From Haliclona indistincta (taxonomy: Eukaryota > Porifera > Demospongiae > Haplosclerida > Chalinidae): 64,000 bases of DNA. Under the pieces are notes generated by a model. That model made no database searches, had not been told where the DNA came from, and saw nothing but the letters and a program-made list of their open reading frames with translations. The stretch is taken from the NCBI GenBank assembly GCA_964017065.1, contig OZ024792.1, positions 3,777,754 to 3,841,753 on the forward strand. Reading direction: 5' to 3'. Positions 36,314-50,000 of the stretch are shown piece by piece; positions within the stretch are counted from its first letter, which is position 1, and every line of letters starts with the position of its first letter. Position numbers and translations under genes: made by a program.

Positions 36314-39300
36314 ATGGCCGCAGTTAGCAAGCGTACAGCGTTTGCTGAAGAAATGGAAGATGAATTTATTGTACCACAGAAACGTTTGAGACCAGCTCGT
36401 ACAAATTCAGGTAGGCAAATCTCCTCATGCAAATAGGCATGTTGGCAATTATACTCCACAGAGAATCCTCTCAGTCGCAGTTGCCCTTACTTGGATACTA
36501 TCAACAGAGCAATTCTTGACTTTGACTTTGAGAAACTGTGTTCTGTTTCTCTTTCTAACAATAATGTGTACGCCTGTCTAGTCTGTGCTAAATACTTTCA
36601 AGGTAAGTACATGTAAGTAATTATTATTATTCTTACCATTACGTGTTCCTGTTACTGGTTTTTATATTGGTATGAATATTTAATCACGAGGAAGATCTTT
36701 GTAAAAAGTATATAATTATAATTTTATAGTATTTGAAAATGGGGACAGGAATATTAAAATTTCTGGGGGAAGCTTCCCCTCTGTCCAACCTCTGGATAAA
36801 ACCCTGCCAAATTATATGTCGCATTACCAGACTCTTACTTTAGAGTCACTATTATTATTTGTTGGACACTAATTTTAGTGAATTTAGCGATGGCATCACT
36901 TTAAAATTGCACACATAAATTTAGGCATGGTACTATATAGTGCATCTACGGTCTATTGTCTACACTTACGATGGTTTTGACACTTCTTGCAAAATTTGAT
37001 TTGTAGACTGAACCATACATTTGTCATTTAATCCACAAGCAGTGGTACTGATTCACATCGATGCAGTTCATTGGAAACGTTTATTTTATACACTGTTCAG
37101 CACTACAGTGTGTGGATGCTGTTTCGTTAGTCACGCTTCACGGTCTACGAATCAAATTTTGCAAGAAGCGTTAAACCCCTGCAACGAGTAATAAAACCAT
37201 AGTTTTTGAAATTACATGCTATTTTAATGCTACACAAGTTAATGGTAAACACTATTTCAATTTTATGAAAATACCTGCCAATAATAGTGACCTTAGAGTT
37301 GGTACGTTACACTAGACTGAAACTTTATTCTCTCTAGTCACTTATTGTTCATGCTGATCGGCAAGCGCTTGTAATGAGTCTATTAAGAGCATTGATACAT
37401 CCTGTTCGTATGACAAATGAGGCTAAAGTATATCTTTGTTGAACTGTGCTGCTGTTTTACATGATGTTTGCAGTGCCAAAATGGCATTCATTTTAGCATC
37501 AACAAAACTGATCCTAGGGTGTCCAAAATTTAAGTATTTGACGTAGTCACCATTGGAATTTTTATTATTCATGAGGGATTTTTATTTTTTTAGGAAGAGG
37601 GCAGCACTCTCATGCTTATACTCACAGTGTACAAATGAATCATCATGTATTTCTAAATCTGGAGGCATTGCGATTTTACTGTCTTCCTGACAATTATGAA
37701 ATCATTGATTCATCACTTGATGACATAAAGGTAATACATGTTCATAGTAATATTAAGTTTGTGTTTTATATCTCTCTATAGTATATATGTAGACCTGTGT
37801 TCACCAGTGAGCAAATAAGGATCATGTTTGTGTCTAGTAAATGGTCTGTGGCACTCGATGGCACCAAATACTTGCCTGGTACTGCCCACAACAATACATA
37901 ATGATTATTATTAATTATGCATTATGTATATAGTATTAAGACAATTATTATTATTATGGAGTACCACCTGCCAAATTTTCTCTCGCCAAAATTATTTGCT
38001 ATACGATAGATCCAATTTTGTGTCACATTTCCCAGAATAATATGTTAAACTTGCCTACACAACATTTTAGTTGCGAAGTTCAATCCCACTTCTATAAAAT
38101 GATTATAATTTTTTGTTTCTTATTGTACTTTCTTTATTAATCTTGATAATATTTTTTAGGTATTGTGGGTCTTAACAATATCAAAGCAAATGATTACATG
38201 AACATAATACTACATGCTCTGGCTCATGTACTGCCATTCACCAGTTATTTCCTTTCTGAAGACAACTATAAACATATTGTTCCTCCTCCAGGAGACCAAA
38301 CGTTCATATTAGGTGCTTTGTGTTTCTATTTCTTTGTCTCTGCTGTATTACATTTATTTCCACCTAGTTCAGCGATTGGGAGAGCTTTTTCGCAAGTTAT
38401 GGAATCCTAGACATTTTAGGGCTCATGTAAGTCCACATGAGATGCTACAAGCTGTCTCATCTGTCAGCAAGAAAAAGTTTAAGATCACAGAACAAGGTGT
38501 TACTGCTATTTTATTTTAATTTTGCCTCTATTTACTGTTTCATAAAAATTCCTACACTATTTGAAAGTGTTTATTGGTTGTGGGTTTGCCACTAACTATT
38601 TGGCCTCATGGCCTCAATCAAAATTTCATTATAGTCTATTCCTCTTATTAGGTGATCCGTTGGAGTTTCTCTCCTGGTTGCTAAACACATTGCATTATGC
38701 ATTGTGTGCTGGTAAAAGGAAAGGTAAAAGCATTGTTCAGGACACGTTTCAGGGAGAAATGAAAATACGTACTCGTAAACTTCTTCCACAAATTGATGTG
38801 AGTTAATTGCGTAAGTAATCAGCTCTGTGGTTGAATAACAGAATTAGTCATATTTTTTGAGAAAGCATGATTCACAACTGAATTTGTGCGTTCAGATAGC
38901 AAGGATTCCTTATTCGGATTGACAAGGATCATTTTATTTTAGCCACTTATTAATATAACAGTGCTGTTCCTACTACATTCCTACTGTGTGTGGTTACGTA
39001 GTATGTAATATCTATGCTACTACTAGGATCAGGAAGAGCTTTCTCGTTTAATGTCAACTGGAGATTATGATGGTTAGTACTCTCATGATATTGATGATAA
39101 TAAATATAAACCAATTCTAAATTTGAAATAGTTAGCAAATTGTAGCAAACCATTGCAGAGCTTGCTATTATTGTGAAAGGAGTGACAGTTCAAATTCCTT
39201 CCAGAGGAGATACAGCACATGAACCCCACATTCTAACACACTGTCCAGAATTTTGTTCTAAAATTTGAACAGTGAGGTGTCCGTGTTATATACTGCAAAT

Positions 39301-42300
39301 ACAATACCGCCTCAGCTAGTCCATATGCAGTAGCTTTCCCTTTATCATAAGCTCTTGCTAGTGCTTTCGAAGAATTAGTTGGCAAGCCTGGGCTGATTTC
39401 TGAACTGCCGCACAGTAAGCAACTTGCTGACTACAAGTTATAGGTCCAATTTTCCATTCTCTGTCAATCGACAATCCAGCTGCATTATTATGCCAATCTT
39501 CTAGGCTTCTGGATTTTGTTCTGGATTTGTTTCTTAGAGATAGCTGAGCAGGCGTCTTTTCTTGTTATGTTTCCGGAGTGCAATTACATCATGCACCGTT
39601 TATCTACTGAGAACAAGTGCTGAATTGAAAAGTGTGTAGTTGGGAACATTAGTCGACAACCACTCCTCGTACTACTTACCCGGACATTGTCACGATCAGT
39701 ATAGGGCTCACTCAGGCTCACCTAAGCACACCAATTGGCGCATCGTAGGGTCGTTCTTTTTGGCAGTAAAAATTAAGTTTTAGCAGGACCTAAATTTTGC
39801 GATTTCATACAAAATTGTAAATTTTGGGGAATTTAATTTCATATTTGCCTTGTTCCACAAGGTAGGACAGAAAATATATCAGTAGTGGCATGTACAATTT
39901 GATTAGACAATTGCAACACCTATCATAGTGGAGTTCAGTACCACAACAAGATACAAAACCTTTTAATGTATAACTTAAAGAAGCTGGCTGTGTATCTGTT
40001 TCTATAATCATTGTGAATTTTTATTCTATAGAGTCTGTCACTTCATCACCATTTCTGTACTTGTCCCTTGATCTCCCTCCACCACCCCTCTTTCAGGTTA
40101 TTTACATTACATAATAATGTACATGGTGTCAGATGAAGAATACCGCTGTATACTACAGCATGGTTGCCATACGATTTTTTGTCACAGGCTAGTGTACAGT
40201 GATAATGCTGGTCATGACATGGTAAGGTCAAGAATCATTAAAAGTTTGCATATTTTACAATGCTACTGCCTGGGAGAGATAGCTAAGAATTTGGAATAGA
40301 AAGCATGCTCACTTGCACTAACAGTCATCGTGCTGATACACGCAAAGAGCGATTGTGGCACAATGTAACTTCAAGCTAGTATTTTGACAATCAATTATCA
40401 TTGCCGCTCGGTAATGATATGTAGGGATGGCCTCGAACTAAGATGTCGGCTACTCATGTGTGGAAATGAGTTATCACACATATCTCTACTGTTATACATT
40501 TCTACTACATTTTAACTATTACTGTTTGTATCTTGCTTATACTGACTTGTGTATATCACTGTTGCATGTAGGATGAGCTAAAAGAAAACATAATTCCTCA
40601 AGTTCCTCTTTTTGATCTACTCAGCAAGTTTAGTGGAGCAACAGAAAAGGTTAATAACTATGGTGGAGCCTGGGCTTACCACTTATAAGAGCCAAAAGAT
40701 TGTAAATTCACTTCCATAATACTTTTGGCCGCCATTAGCAGTCAGCTAGATCTTGGCTGGGAACATGTGCACCAATACGTGAATTATAGTAAATAACGAG
40801 ACGATGGCTTTCAATGCAGGAAAGCCATTTGGATTTCTCTATAATTGTATCAGTGTTGTTAAAAGCAAACATTTTACTTGCAAGCATATATCTGGCAATA
40901 AGTGATGCATTAACAATAAAGTTTCCACTAAAACTTCTAAAAGACACCCTTACCGGTATATAGAAACTGTATATCAAATCATGAGTGCATTAGTAACCCT
41001 CGGCACATGCGCAAGGGTTACGGTACTTGCTCTGTCATTTGTTTTGTCCATCGAGCTGCAGAGATCAGCGATCAGTTCTATGCGCTGGTAAGGTTGTGTG
41101 CATGATAAGCACGACAATTACTTGCATTGTGACTCGTGGATTTTGCTGAAGTGCTTTCGTTCTCGAGTTATGGCTGGCTAACCTGGAAGGCCATCTTGGA
41201 CCTCTCTGACTACAAAAGTGCCCATAGTTGACTACCTAGGTACTTGTAGATTCCATCTAAACTGCAGGACAGCTCTGAGGGTGCGTAGACATTTTCAAGA
41301 AAGCAATGGCTACCTACTCATGGTCACACCCTTATGACACACCTTGTGGTCAGCACTTTGCTGTTGTCTGGTTAGCACTACATAGCTAGCAGGTTGGCAC
41401 TGTAGCTGCTCCAAACCAGGACCTAACACTACAATGTGCATTACACGCCGAGGGTTTTGTGAAATCTTGTTCATTGAGTTTGTATTACTACATAGGAGTA
41501 CAAAACACATCGAGAGTCATTTGTGAAGAAGTTTGAACTCACTCGTCTGCCACCATACTTGATAGTTTGTATTAAGGTAAAATGTGCATGCAAAATAACA
41601 ACAAAATATAAACCATCTCCTTGCTATAACAGAGATTCACCAAAAATAATTTCTTTGTTGAAAAGAATCCGACCATTGTAAATTTTCCAACTAAGTAAGT
41701 TATATTACCAAATAATACCCATAATTAAGTTGTGGTCTCTCTTAGAGACCTTGACATGGCAGAATTTTTGTCGAGTGATCCAGAGGTCCAGAAAGCTCAC
41801 CCACACACTGTGTATGACTTAGTTGCTAATATGTGTCATGATGGTCAAGCAGGAGCAGGAAAAGGAACGTACCAGGTCCACATTAGGCACAAGGTACACT
41901 AGATACTGGTCTATTTATGGGTAAACAAACTTTTGATTCATGGTTTTTAAGGATAAACAAAGTCATGATTATTTACGTTTGTCAAATTTATGAAAGTCAG
42001 TGTTGAATCTATGATGCTTTATACCTGCAATAAAGCAAAATGGCAGCTACAATGCAATGTATTAGCGTTCAAACGTCATTAAATTTGGTGTTGCTCCAAC
42101 TCTCAGTATAGCAACCAATGATGTAGGTATGCTTGCCAGTCAATTGGGCTACCATTATCCTCTTGTTGGTTTACAATGATGTTAGTGGCATTGCTACTCT
42201 ATCATTCCTGCATCATTTTGAAAATTAAATTATGGAGTTTGCACATACCAATGAAGTAGAGCATTGTAGCATTACCTAAAGCATCTCTACTTGTAACGCC

Positions 42301-43345
42301 TAACACTATACAAATCTTACAATAAACTTTCTTAGACCATACCACGTGACTTTCGACCAATCAGATCGCTCAAAAAGTGTGCATTAAATAGCTTAATGCA
42401 CACTTAAATAGCTTAATTAAATAGCTTAATGCACAATTAAATAGCTTAATGCACCTCACTTAATCCGCGAGGTGCATTAATAAAAGTGTGCATTAAATAG
42501 CTTAATGCACACTTTTATTAATGCACCTCGCGGATTAAGTTCTTAATGCACACTTTTATTAATGCACCTCGCGGATTAAGTTCTTAATGCACACTTTTAT
42601 TAATGCACCTCGCGGATTAAGTTCTTAATGCACACTTTTATTAACGCACACTTTGTCAAAATAGCAAGCACTCGGTCGGAAAGTCACCTGGTATGGTCTA
42701 AAACGTTTAAACCACACTAGGCGGTGCATTACGCGATATAAAGCACTCGGGCGTCGTCAATAACGGTCTCGAACGCGTGATAATGCACTCGCCTTCGGCT
42801 CGTGCATTATCAACGCGTTCTCGACCGTTATTGACCCCACCCTCGTGCATTATATCGCGTAATGCACCGCCTAGTGTGGTCTAAATATTACTTAGCAGTC
42901 TCTCCAGTACAGCCTAAAGCAAGTAAGTACACACATTCGCCGAAATGCTAGGCTGTGTGCATGCATGCACTCTTTATCATGGTAACTACAATCCTTTGAT
43001 ATGCCCAGTTAAAGCTCTATTATTTGTTGTCAGTTATTATTAATTTTGATAGTAACAATGTCTACAACAGAACAACTACACACAAATAAGACATGATCAC
43101 TAAACCAGAGACATCAATCGTGATCATTAAGTCGAGTATGTTGCAGCATATATAACCTGCTTGTTCTTATTATAGGGTTCCAAACAATGGTTTGAATTGC
43201 AGGATCTTCATGTGAAGGATTTGTTGCCTCAGATGATTACTCTTGCCGAAGCTTATGTTCAAGTAAGAGTCACGGTATTATTCTAACTTCTACTGTACTG
43301 TTTCTATTATTTCAGATCTGGGAGCTTAGGACTGACACTGACTGA
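36314..43345 (+). CDS. USP39: USP39 / Sad1 homologue, tri-snRNP-associated protein 2
   Basis: Component of the U4/U6.U5 tri-snRNP needed for pre-mRNA splicing; a ubiquitin-protease fold without protease activity. Fifteen exons, about 498 residues: 36314-36410, 36462-36602, 37594-37730, 37782-37878, 38160-38312, 38368-38496, 38652-38797, 39027-39072, 40032-40096, 40572-40649, 41496-41576, 41633-41694, 41746-41893, 43176-43262 and 43316-43345. The UBP-type zinc finger covers about residues 45-140 (CLVCAKYFQ, HSHAYTHS). The USP fold follows (GLNNIKANDYMN, LWNPRHFRAHVSPHEMLQA, LPPYLIVCIKRFTKNNFFVE, WFELQDLHVKDLLPQMITL). Asp near residue 169 stands where active USPs have Cys, and Thr near 452 stands where they have the catalytic His, as in known USP39 proteins. 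The start ATG gives the expected short basic-acidic N terminus. Confidence 0.95.
36982..37170. mobile_element. Inverted-repeat element in USP39 intron 2
   Basis: Arms CTTCTTGCAAAATTTGATTT (36982) and AATCAAATTTTGCAAGAAGC (about 37150) are complementary over about 26 bases. Outer boundaries are unclear. Confidence 0.6.
39385..39735. repeat. Dispersed repeat, copy 2
   Basis: Shares two ordered blocks with 23515-24025 (GCTGATTTCTGAAC and GTCACGATCA). In the USP39 intron before the exon at 40032. Confidence 0.5.
40394..40520. repeat. Dispersed 125-bp repeat, copy 1
   Basis: From ATCATTGCCGCTCGGTAATG to CATTTCTACTACATTTTAAC; the second copy is at 58650-58770. Confidence 0.75.
40990..41470 (-). 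mobile_element. CCCTCGGCG repeat family, copy 4, reverse
   Basis: Begins TAACCCTCGGCACATGCGCA and ends CGCCGAGGGTTTTGTGAAAT. It is the reverse complement of the copies in the Piwi introns and lies in the USP39 intron just before the exon at 41496. Confidence 0.8.
42332..42702. mobile_element. Foldback element with TTAGACCATACC ends and internal tandem repeats
   Basis: Inverted ends TTAGACCATACCACGTGACT / AGTCACCTGGTATGGTCTAA. The centre holds AATGCACACTTTTATTAATG-type units repeated at least three times with period about 42, plus shorter TTAAATAGC repeats. USP39 intron 13. Confidence 0.85.
42706..42886. mobile_element. 180-bp perfect-type hairpin element
   Basis: The arms (TTTAAACCACACTAGGCGGT onward) pair with the distal arm ending ACCGCCTAGTGTGGTCTAAA across almost the whole length, with a TTCG loop near 42795. 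It is adjacent to, and shares the ARACCAYACYAGG end motif with, the preceding foldback. Confidence 0.9.
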
Positions 43346-43513
43346 TTATATAAGCTATTCAGAACAGTATGGTTAATAATAACATTTAAAAAATTATAAT
43401 TATTCTGATCATGACACTCACTTTGGCGACAAAAAATAATTGATACTGTAACCGTGCGTTAATTAGAACTATTCTGAATGTGCGCGTGAGAGGTTAAGGA
43501 GATCTCAAGAAGC
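43346..43513 (+). promoter_or_regulatory. Very short USP39-SF3A3 intergenic region
   Basis: Only 168 bases lie between the USP39 stop and the SF3A3 start, AT-rich at first. It must hold both the USP39 3' end and the SF3A3 start unless the two genes are co-transcribed. No clear AATAAA is present in the sense strand. Confidence 0.5.
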
Positions 43514-46500
43514 ATGGAGAGTATTCTAGAAGAGCAACGAAAGCTTCACGAAGAAAGAGAAAGATTAGAGGAAGCTATGGTGAAGGAGAAAATTCTGAAA
43601 AAAAATTCAGTAAGCAATGCGCTACGAAAAAAAACAGCTAACAATAGTAACATATTCTTTCCACCGTGTAGGTTCGTGAACGTATTAATAGTGAGCACCG
43701 TCAGGCACAGCTGTTGCAGCGTTCTGTGGACTGTGCAGAGCAACTTATGAATACATATTCTGATACAGACGGGTATGTTCAAGTATAGATATTGATCTTC
43801 CACCTACGTAGTAGTATTATCGTGTAGATCGGTGAGCTTTATTGCCGCAGCATATATGCGTCTAGTCGACGCAGCAACGACCTCTATCAAATTACGTAGT
43901 AGTAGTTGCCCAGCAAGGTTGACTCCACCCTATAGTCCTTGAGTAGTATTACATCGTGATCATCCGAAATTTGGCCATGATTGCTTGATAGTGCCTGTAT
44001 TTTGTAGGCTTTGCCATGCAAGTACAGCATTTCTAACTTTCCATTCACTATTGCAATTGTATACTACATAGTATTTGATTCCAGTCGCAGATGGTTGGTA
44101 CTGGATGACTACTATTCTTTGGCCAGTACCACCTTAGACTTCCATCTTATGCAGCAGAGTGCCATACTTTAGCCTCCTGTATTTTATTGCGCTAACATAA
44201 TAATTTAGTGTAGCCGTAATTTATTTTACTGGCGCATTGTTAAGTACATGTTTTGCTGCAGCTCTCAATATACTTGCATTGAAGAAAATAATATACACAC
44301 GCACATACCATTTCTTCTTTACTTTAAGTCCTCATGGCACTTCTGTCACACTTCTAAGACAAATTTATGTGTGCTAAAATACACTTTTTGTACACAAAAT
44401 GCTGTCAATCACGAATGATGGCCTATCTACCTGTATTGGCTTATCTTGGGCAAAAGAATAGACTGATATCTTGGTGCTTATCTGGCCACTTTTCATGCCA
44501 TGTTGACTGAACTGGTGTTTGTTATGGCTTAAAAGTATGTGGCCTGATCGTCACCCTTTTCTCTTTATTGCCTTTATGATCTCACCAGTTGTGACATCAC
44601 AATTATTTTACATCTTGTGATCCTCTCATATCTTCACCTACTTCTCTCAAGCCACTGCTCACAGTCTGCGAGTTGCAGTTATTTTGTGTGGGCATTCCGC
44701 AAGGAGCACCCTCTGCTGTAGCAGCTATTTTTGAGAAGTGAAAGGGTGTTCTTGAGTGTGGGGACAGTCCACAGACAGTCCACACACTGTATTATTTTTA
44801 AATAATTATGTATGTTAAACCTTTTATATTATTGTTTGTTGTCTTTAGTTCTCGTGAGCAGGAAGTGCAGTCACTAAGTGGACCAGATGAATTCAAGGAA
44901 TTTTATCGAAGGCTGCGAAGGATTCAAGAATACCATTCAGAGTGAGAGAACAATTTCTCATTTACATTAAAGCGGCAAGATACCAATTTTTGTAAAGCAC
45001 AGTACTAGACATCTAGCAAGGCACTATGGTTTAAAGTAGCTATTGTACTGTAACCTTGGGCTTTTATAGCTGGATAAACCTATAGAATAAAGCACCAAAT
45101 GTGCAGATGCCTTGGTAGAATGACACCATTTCACATACACAGTAGAGTGCAGCTGTTATACCTTCCTATACAGCAATCACGATGCAATATAAGTTATGCA
45201 ATCAGAAGTCAATCAGTGCTGACCACTAATTCAACTGGGCATGTCTATAATGTTGAGCCATGGTTGAGCACAGCACACGAGCAAGATAGCGTCCATAGCT
45301 TGTTTTTCACACAATTTCTTTAGACATGCACTGCTATCCTGTAGTGAAATTCTAACCTATCAGCTTCTAGGCTGTCAAGTGTGGATATTTATGTCTACGG
45401 AGAACTCCAGATCGCCAGCAGCAGCCAGTGATCGCAAGATAGCAAATTGTCCCATAGCGATATTATCTCTAGTTTCAAATGTTGAAAAGTGAGATAATAA
45501 TTATCGAGTTCTACTTGCATTGCTAGTTTCAGGGTTCAGCGTGCGCCGCAAAACTGAAGTAACAGACGGAATGACTGACAAACAAACGAACTACTGTATG
45601 CCTCATGGCTCTGCCCACCGAGGCATGAAAAGACTGTTTGCAAAACTAGAAATGACTGCGAAACTGACAAAGCTAGTATGAGCTTCTAATTATGCCGAGG
45701 TGTGGGCGGAGCCACGAGGCATACAGTAGTCTGTTCGTTTGTGTGTGTGTGTGTCCGCAATGCGTATCTCAGCAACCGCTTGCTACTAAGCGCTGAAACT
45801 TGCAATACAGGTAGATCTCGATAGTTTATGAAAATCAAATTTGACAGATTTGCTATTAAAGCCTTTGTTTTGAAGTTATGGCGTGATTTGCTAACCTAAA
45901 CAGCCGTCTTGAGCGCTCGGGCCTACTTCATAGACAAAACTGTCTACAGATGGCTACAGTGCAACTTGAAGGCTTGATCTGTGATAGTACAGCTCGCGCG
46001 ACTCCATTGGCAGCAGTGAAACTAGCGAGCGAAAGCGTGTTTGAGTTCACTTAGCTGCTCGACAGGTGAGCCGGAGCAAGCAGAGCAATTAAGTCACGCC
46101 CAGCTACACTTGAGCATTATTCTGTTTGGCTTCAATACAACTTTTGTACAACAGCTTGTACAGTTGCTGGATAGCTGCTACTAGCCTGCACTTCCATAGC
46201 ACTGTTGCTATATGATCTGCTGCTGCTGGATAGCTGTCACTAGCCTGTGCGTCCATAGCACTGTTGCTATGATCTGCTGCTGCTGGATAGCTGCCACTAT
46301 AGCCTGTGCTTCCATAGCACTGTTGCTATGATCTGCTGCAGCTGCACTAGCCTGTGCTTCCATAGTACTGTTGCTATGATCTGCTGCTGCTGGATAGCTG
46401 TCACTAGCCTGTGCTTCCATAGTACTGTTGCTATGATCTGCTGCTGCTGGATAGCTGTCACTAGCCTGTGCTTCCATAGTACTGTTGCTATGATCTGCTG

Positions 46501-46961
46501 CTGCTGGATAGCTGCAACTATAGCCTGTGCTTCCATAGCACTGTTGCTATGATCTGCTGCAGCTGCACTAGCCTGTGCTTCCATAGTACTGTTGCTATGA
46601 TCTGCTGCTGCTGGATAGCTGTCACTAGCCTGTGCTTCCATAGCACTGTTGCTATGATCTGCTGCTGCTGGATAGCTGCCACTATAGCCTGTGCTTCCAT
46701 AGCACTAGCTGTTGCTATGATCTGCTGCTTGCCTGAATGTTCCATGGATCAGCTGGTCACTTCTACTGCAGCTTCAGTGCACATTGCGTGCTTCCATGGA
46801 ACTGTTTGATGCTTCCATTGATCTACTGCATGCATACGTGCTGTCATATGCATCTGCTAATTGCAGGCTAGCATACATGCTACTGCACCGAGGCATCTGC
46901 ACCTTTGGTGCTTCATTATGCCGAGGTGTGGGCGGAGCCACGAGGCATACAGTAGTCTGTT

Positions 46962-47017
<56 letters not shown>

Positions 47018-50000
47018 CGCAATGCGTATCTCAGCAACCGCTTGCTACTAAGCGCTGAAATTAGCAACACAGGTAGATCTCAGTAGTTTATGAAAAACAA
47101 ATTTGGCAGAATTGCGATTAAAGGCTTTGTTTTCGAGTTATGGCATGATTTGCTCGCCTGGACTGCCGTTGCTCGCATTCTGGCTTCCTTCAGAGACAGT
47201 ACTGTCCACAGCTGGCTACATCGAGCTTGATATATGACAGTGCAGCTCATATGACTCCATAAGCAGCAATGAAACTTGCAAGCGAAAGCGTCTTCAGACT
47301 CATCTTGCTCGTCGAGTGAGCCTGAGCGAGCAAGCGTTATGCAGGTCAGTCTTCAGTAAACAGCTTGTATTTTTATTACAACAGCTTGTACAATGCATTT
47401 TAGCTACATGTACTCTATGCTGCTACAATCCATGGTTCTGCTGCTTGCATGCAACCATAGTTCTGCTGCTTGCATGCTTCCATGGTTCTGCTTCTTAGAT
47501 GCTTCAGTTCTGCTGCTTGCATGCTTCCATGGTTCTGCTGCTTCCATGCTTCTATATATAGTTCTGCTGCTTCCATGCTACAATGGTTCTGATGCTTGCA
47601 TGCTCCCGTGGTTCTGCTGCTTGCATGCTTCCACAGTTCTGCTGCTTGCATGCTAGCATGGTTCTGCTGCTTGCATGCTACTATGGTTCTACTGCTTGCA
47701 TGCTAATATGGCTCTGCTGCTTGCATGCTTCCATAGTTCTGGTGCTTGCATGCTCAAGTTCCATGATACTGTTTTGATGCTTCCATGGATCTACTGCATG
47801 CATACATGCTGTCATATGCATCTGCTAATTGCATCATGCTAGCATACATGCTACTGCACCGAGGCATCTGCACCTTTGGTGCTTTATTTTAACTGTTATA
47901 CAATGGCAGAATTAACAGTTATAGCCGTGATGGTCCCAGGGGGGTACAACAAGCTAATTTATTCTGACGTTGCTGTACGTAGGCAAAACCAAAATACTTT
48001 CCTGGTCTGCTACGTCTTTAGAGGACAATTTGGCAGGTAAGTATGTTGCGAAATAGATACTATCGTCCAAGAGCTTTAGTTTAAGCTACCTTACCCTACC
48101 CTTACCCCTTTTAGTTTGCAGAAGATAGAGAATTGGTTGGCAAAAATATTCACCCAAGAAAGCACTAACGTGATCAAATCAGCATTGCTATCATTCTTGA
48201 GCATCAGTCGGTTAATAATGAAAAGAATTGCGGCTGTGGCGCACAAACTCTGGCTCTAATACATGTACGCACAAATGTCGTCCAATCACTGTAACAGCAG
48301 GTAACTTGTTTTCGGTAGATTGTTCTGGAATATTACTTGCCAGAGTGTAAACAATGCACACTTGAGCTCGATATCATGTACTATAGTGCGATGGCAGACT
48401 GTTTAAACTATCCTGCATACATTCCAAAGCCTTACATTCCTTATTGTAGTGGGCATGTCGTATGTCAGCAATACGTCATATTAAATTAGCTTGTCGTACC
48501 CCCTGTGATAGTCCCATGTTACATTACCACACCTACATTATAAAAAATTATTTTCGGCTAGACAAAAACAGAATATGCTCAGATGTCAATCCTAGTGTAT
48601 TTATGATACATGTACAAAATGTATGTGTGCGTGCGTCCGTGTGTGTGTAAGTATGAATGAATCTACAATACTGGATAGTAATTATTGTGAAAATTTTATA
48701 GGCGTTTTGGAATGATGGATTATGTTGAAGATGACCCTATGTTAGTGGAATTCGTTAGAATGGATCTAGAACGACAAAATCCACCCAGTGAAATGGAAAG
48801 TATGGACAGAAACTATATGTGATGCTAATGCTAAAATCTTTTCTAGATTTAGTTGAGTTCACTGATGAGGAGGGTTATGGCAAGTTCCTAGATCTTCACC
48901 ATCTTCATGATCAGTTTTTGAATCTCAAAAGTTCAGTGGTATGATTACAATTATTATTATACTATGCTTCTAAATTATTTCTCTGTTACATTGCAGAAAT
49001 TGGACTACCTTCATTATTTGCAGAGCTTTGACAGACTATATGAAATTCCCAAGGAAGAAAAGGGTGTTGATTACAAGAGGTACAATAAATGTGTTAGTTT
49101 GATACTTTTATCTTATCGACACACAGATACTTAAAGAGCCTTGTGGACTACCTGTCTGGTTACCTCAGTCGTATTCAACCTTTGACTGATCAAGAAGCAA
49201 TGATGACTGATGTAAAACAAAATTTTGAAGAGAAATGGTTTCTGGGCACTTTTCCTGGTTGGAAAGTGAGTTAGTACTAACCAAATTCATCTAATTATGG
49301 ATATTACATCTGTAGAAAGACACTGGTAGTGCAATGGCTAAGCATTCTGGTGCCCAGTTAGATCTATCTGCTTTCACTTCACACGAGGTAATAGGTATTG
49401 CACATCTAAATCATTCTTACTTATTCTACGGTTGATTTACTTTTGTAATAAACATTATGTCACTGAACATCAAAGGAAACATATACTGTACAAATATTAT
49501 TATGGGTATTTTCAGTTTAATCTGATTGGTCTATAAAATTAACCTCTCAGCATGTTCAATACCAGGAGCTCCACATATTGAGAGTGAGCATTCAGTTGAT
49601 TAAAATTGCAAATCCACACTTGATAGCCGTATTTCTAAAAATAGACTGGTGGCTGACGATATGCATTTCATATTAACTGAAACTGGCTGTGTCAACAAGT
49701 AACACGTTTTGAGTGATCTGATTGGCTAGAGGTCACATGTTAACTATTCTTGTCATGTCATAGGAATTGATGTCACTTGGACTTGACAGACTTAAGTCAG
49801 CTTTGACGGCACTTGGATTGAAGTGTGGAGGGTTTGTTAATTAGCTTCTTATTGATTTATATGATTTTAATGTTTTATCTAAAGTACACTTGAAGAGCGT
49901 GCCAAACGTTTATTTGCCACAAAAGGATTGAATTTGTCAGACATTGACAAATCTTTGTTTGCCAAGTCTCACAAGTCTCGAAGTGATCCCACTGAACGAC

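Larger units (their letters stand above)
46915..47886 (+). mobile_element. Hairpin-ended repeat family, tandem copy with 25-bp minisatellite
   Basis: The same left end as 45689, followed by a 50-base (GT)n tract (46967-47015). Right end CACCGAGGCATCTGCACC / TTTGGTGC at 47858-47883. It sits head to tail with the preceding copy without spacer. Confidence 0.85.

Noticed and set aside
43346..43513. USP39-SF3A3 as a trans-spliced operon
   Set aside because: Short spacing alone is not evidence; no spliced-leader gene or diagnostic acceptor arrangement was seen, so it is kept only as a testable finding.
46208..46745. Several overlapping ORFs with repeats such as [16 protein letters not shown] on both strands
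   Set aside because: They are translations of the 57-bp minisatellite in a transposon; frames shift wherever the unit length changes, and no splice context or start supports a gene.
46190..47756. Regular repeat array resembling a CRISPR
   Set aside because: The units are adjacent and degenerate with no unique spacers, and the genome is eukaryotic.
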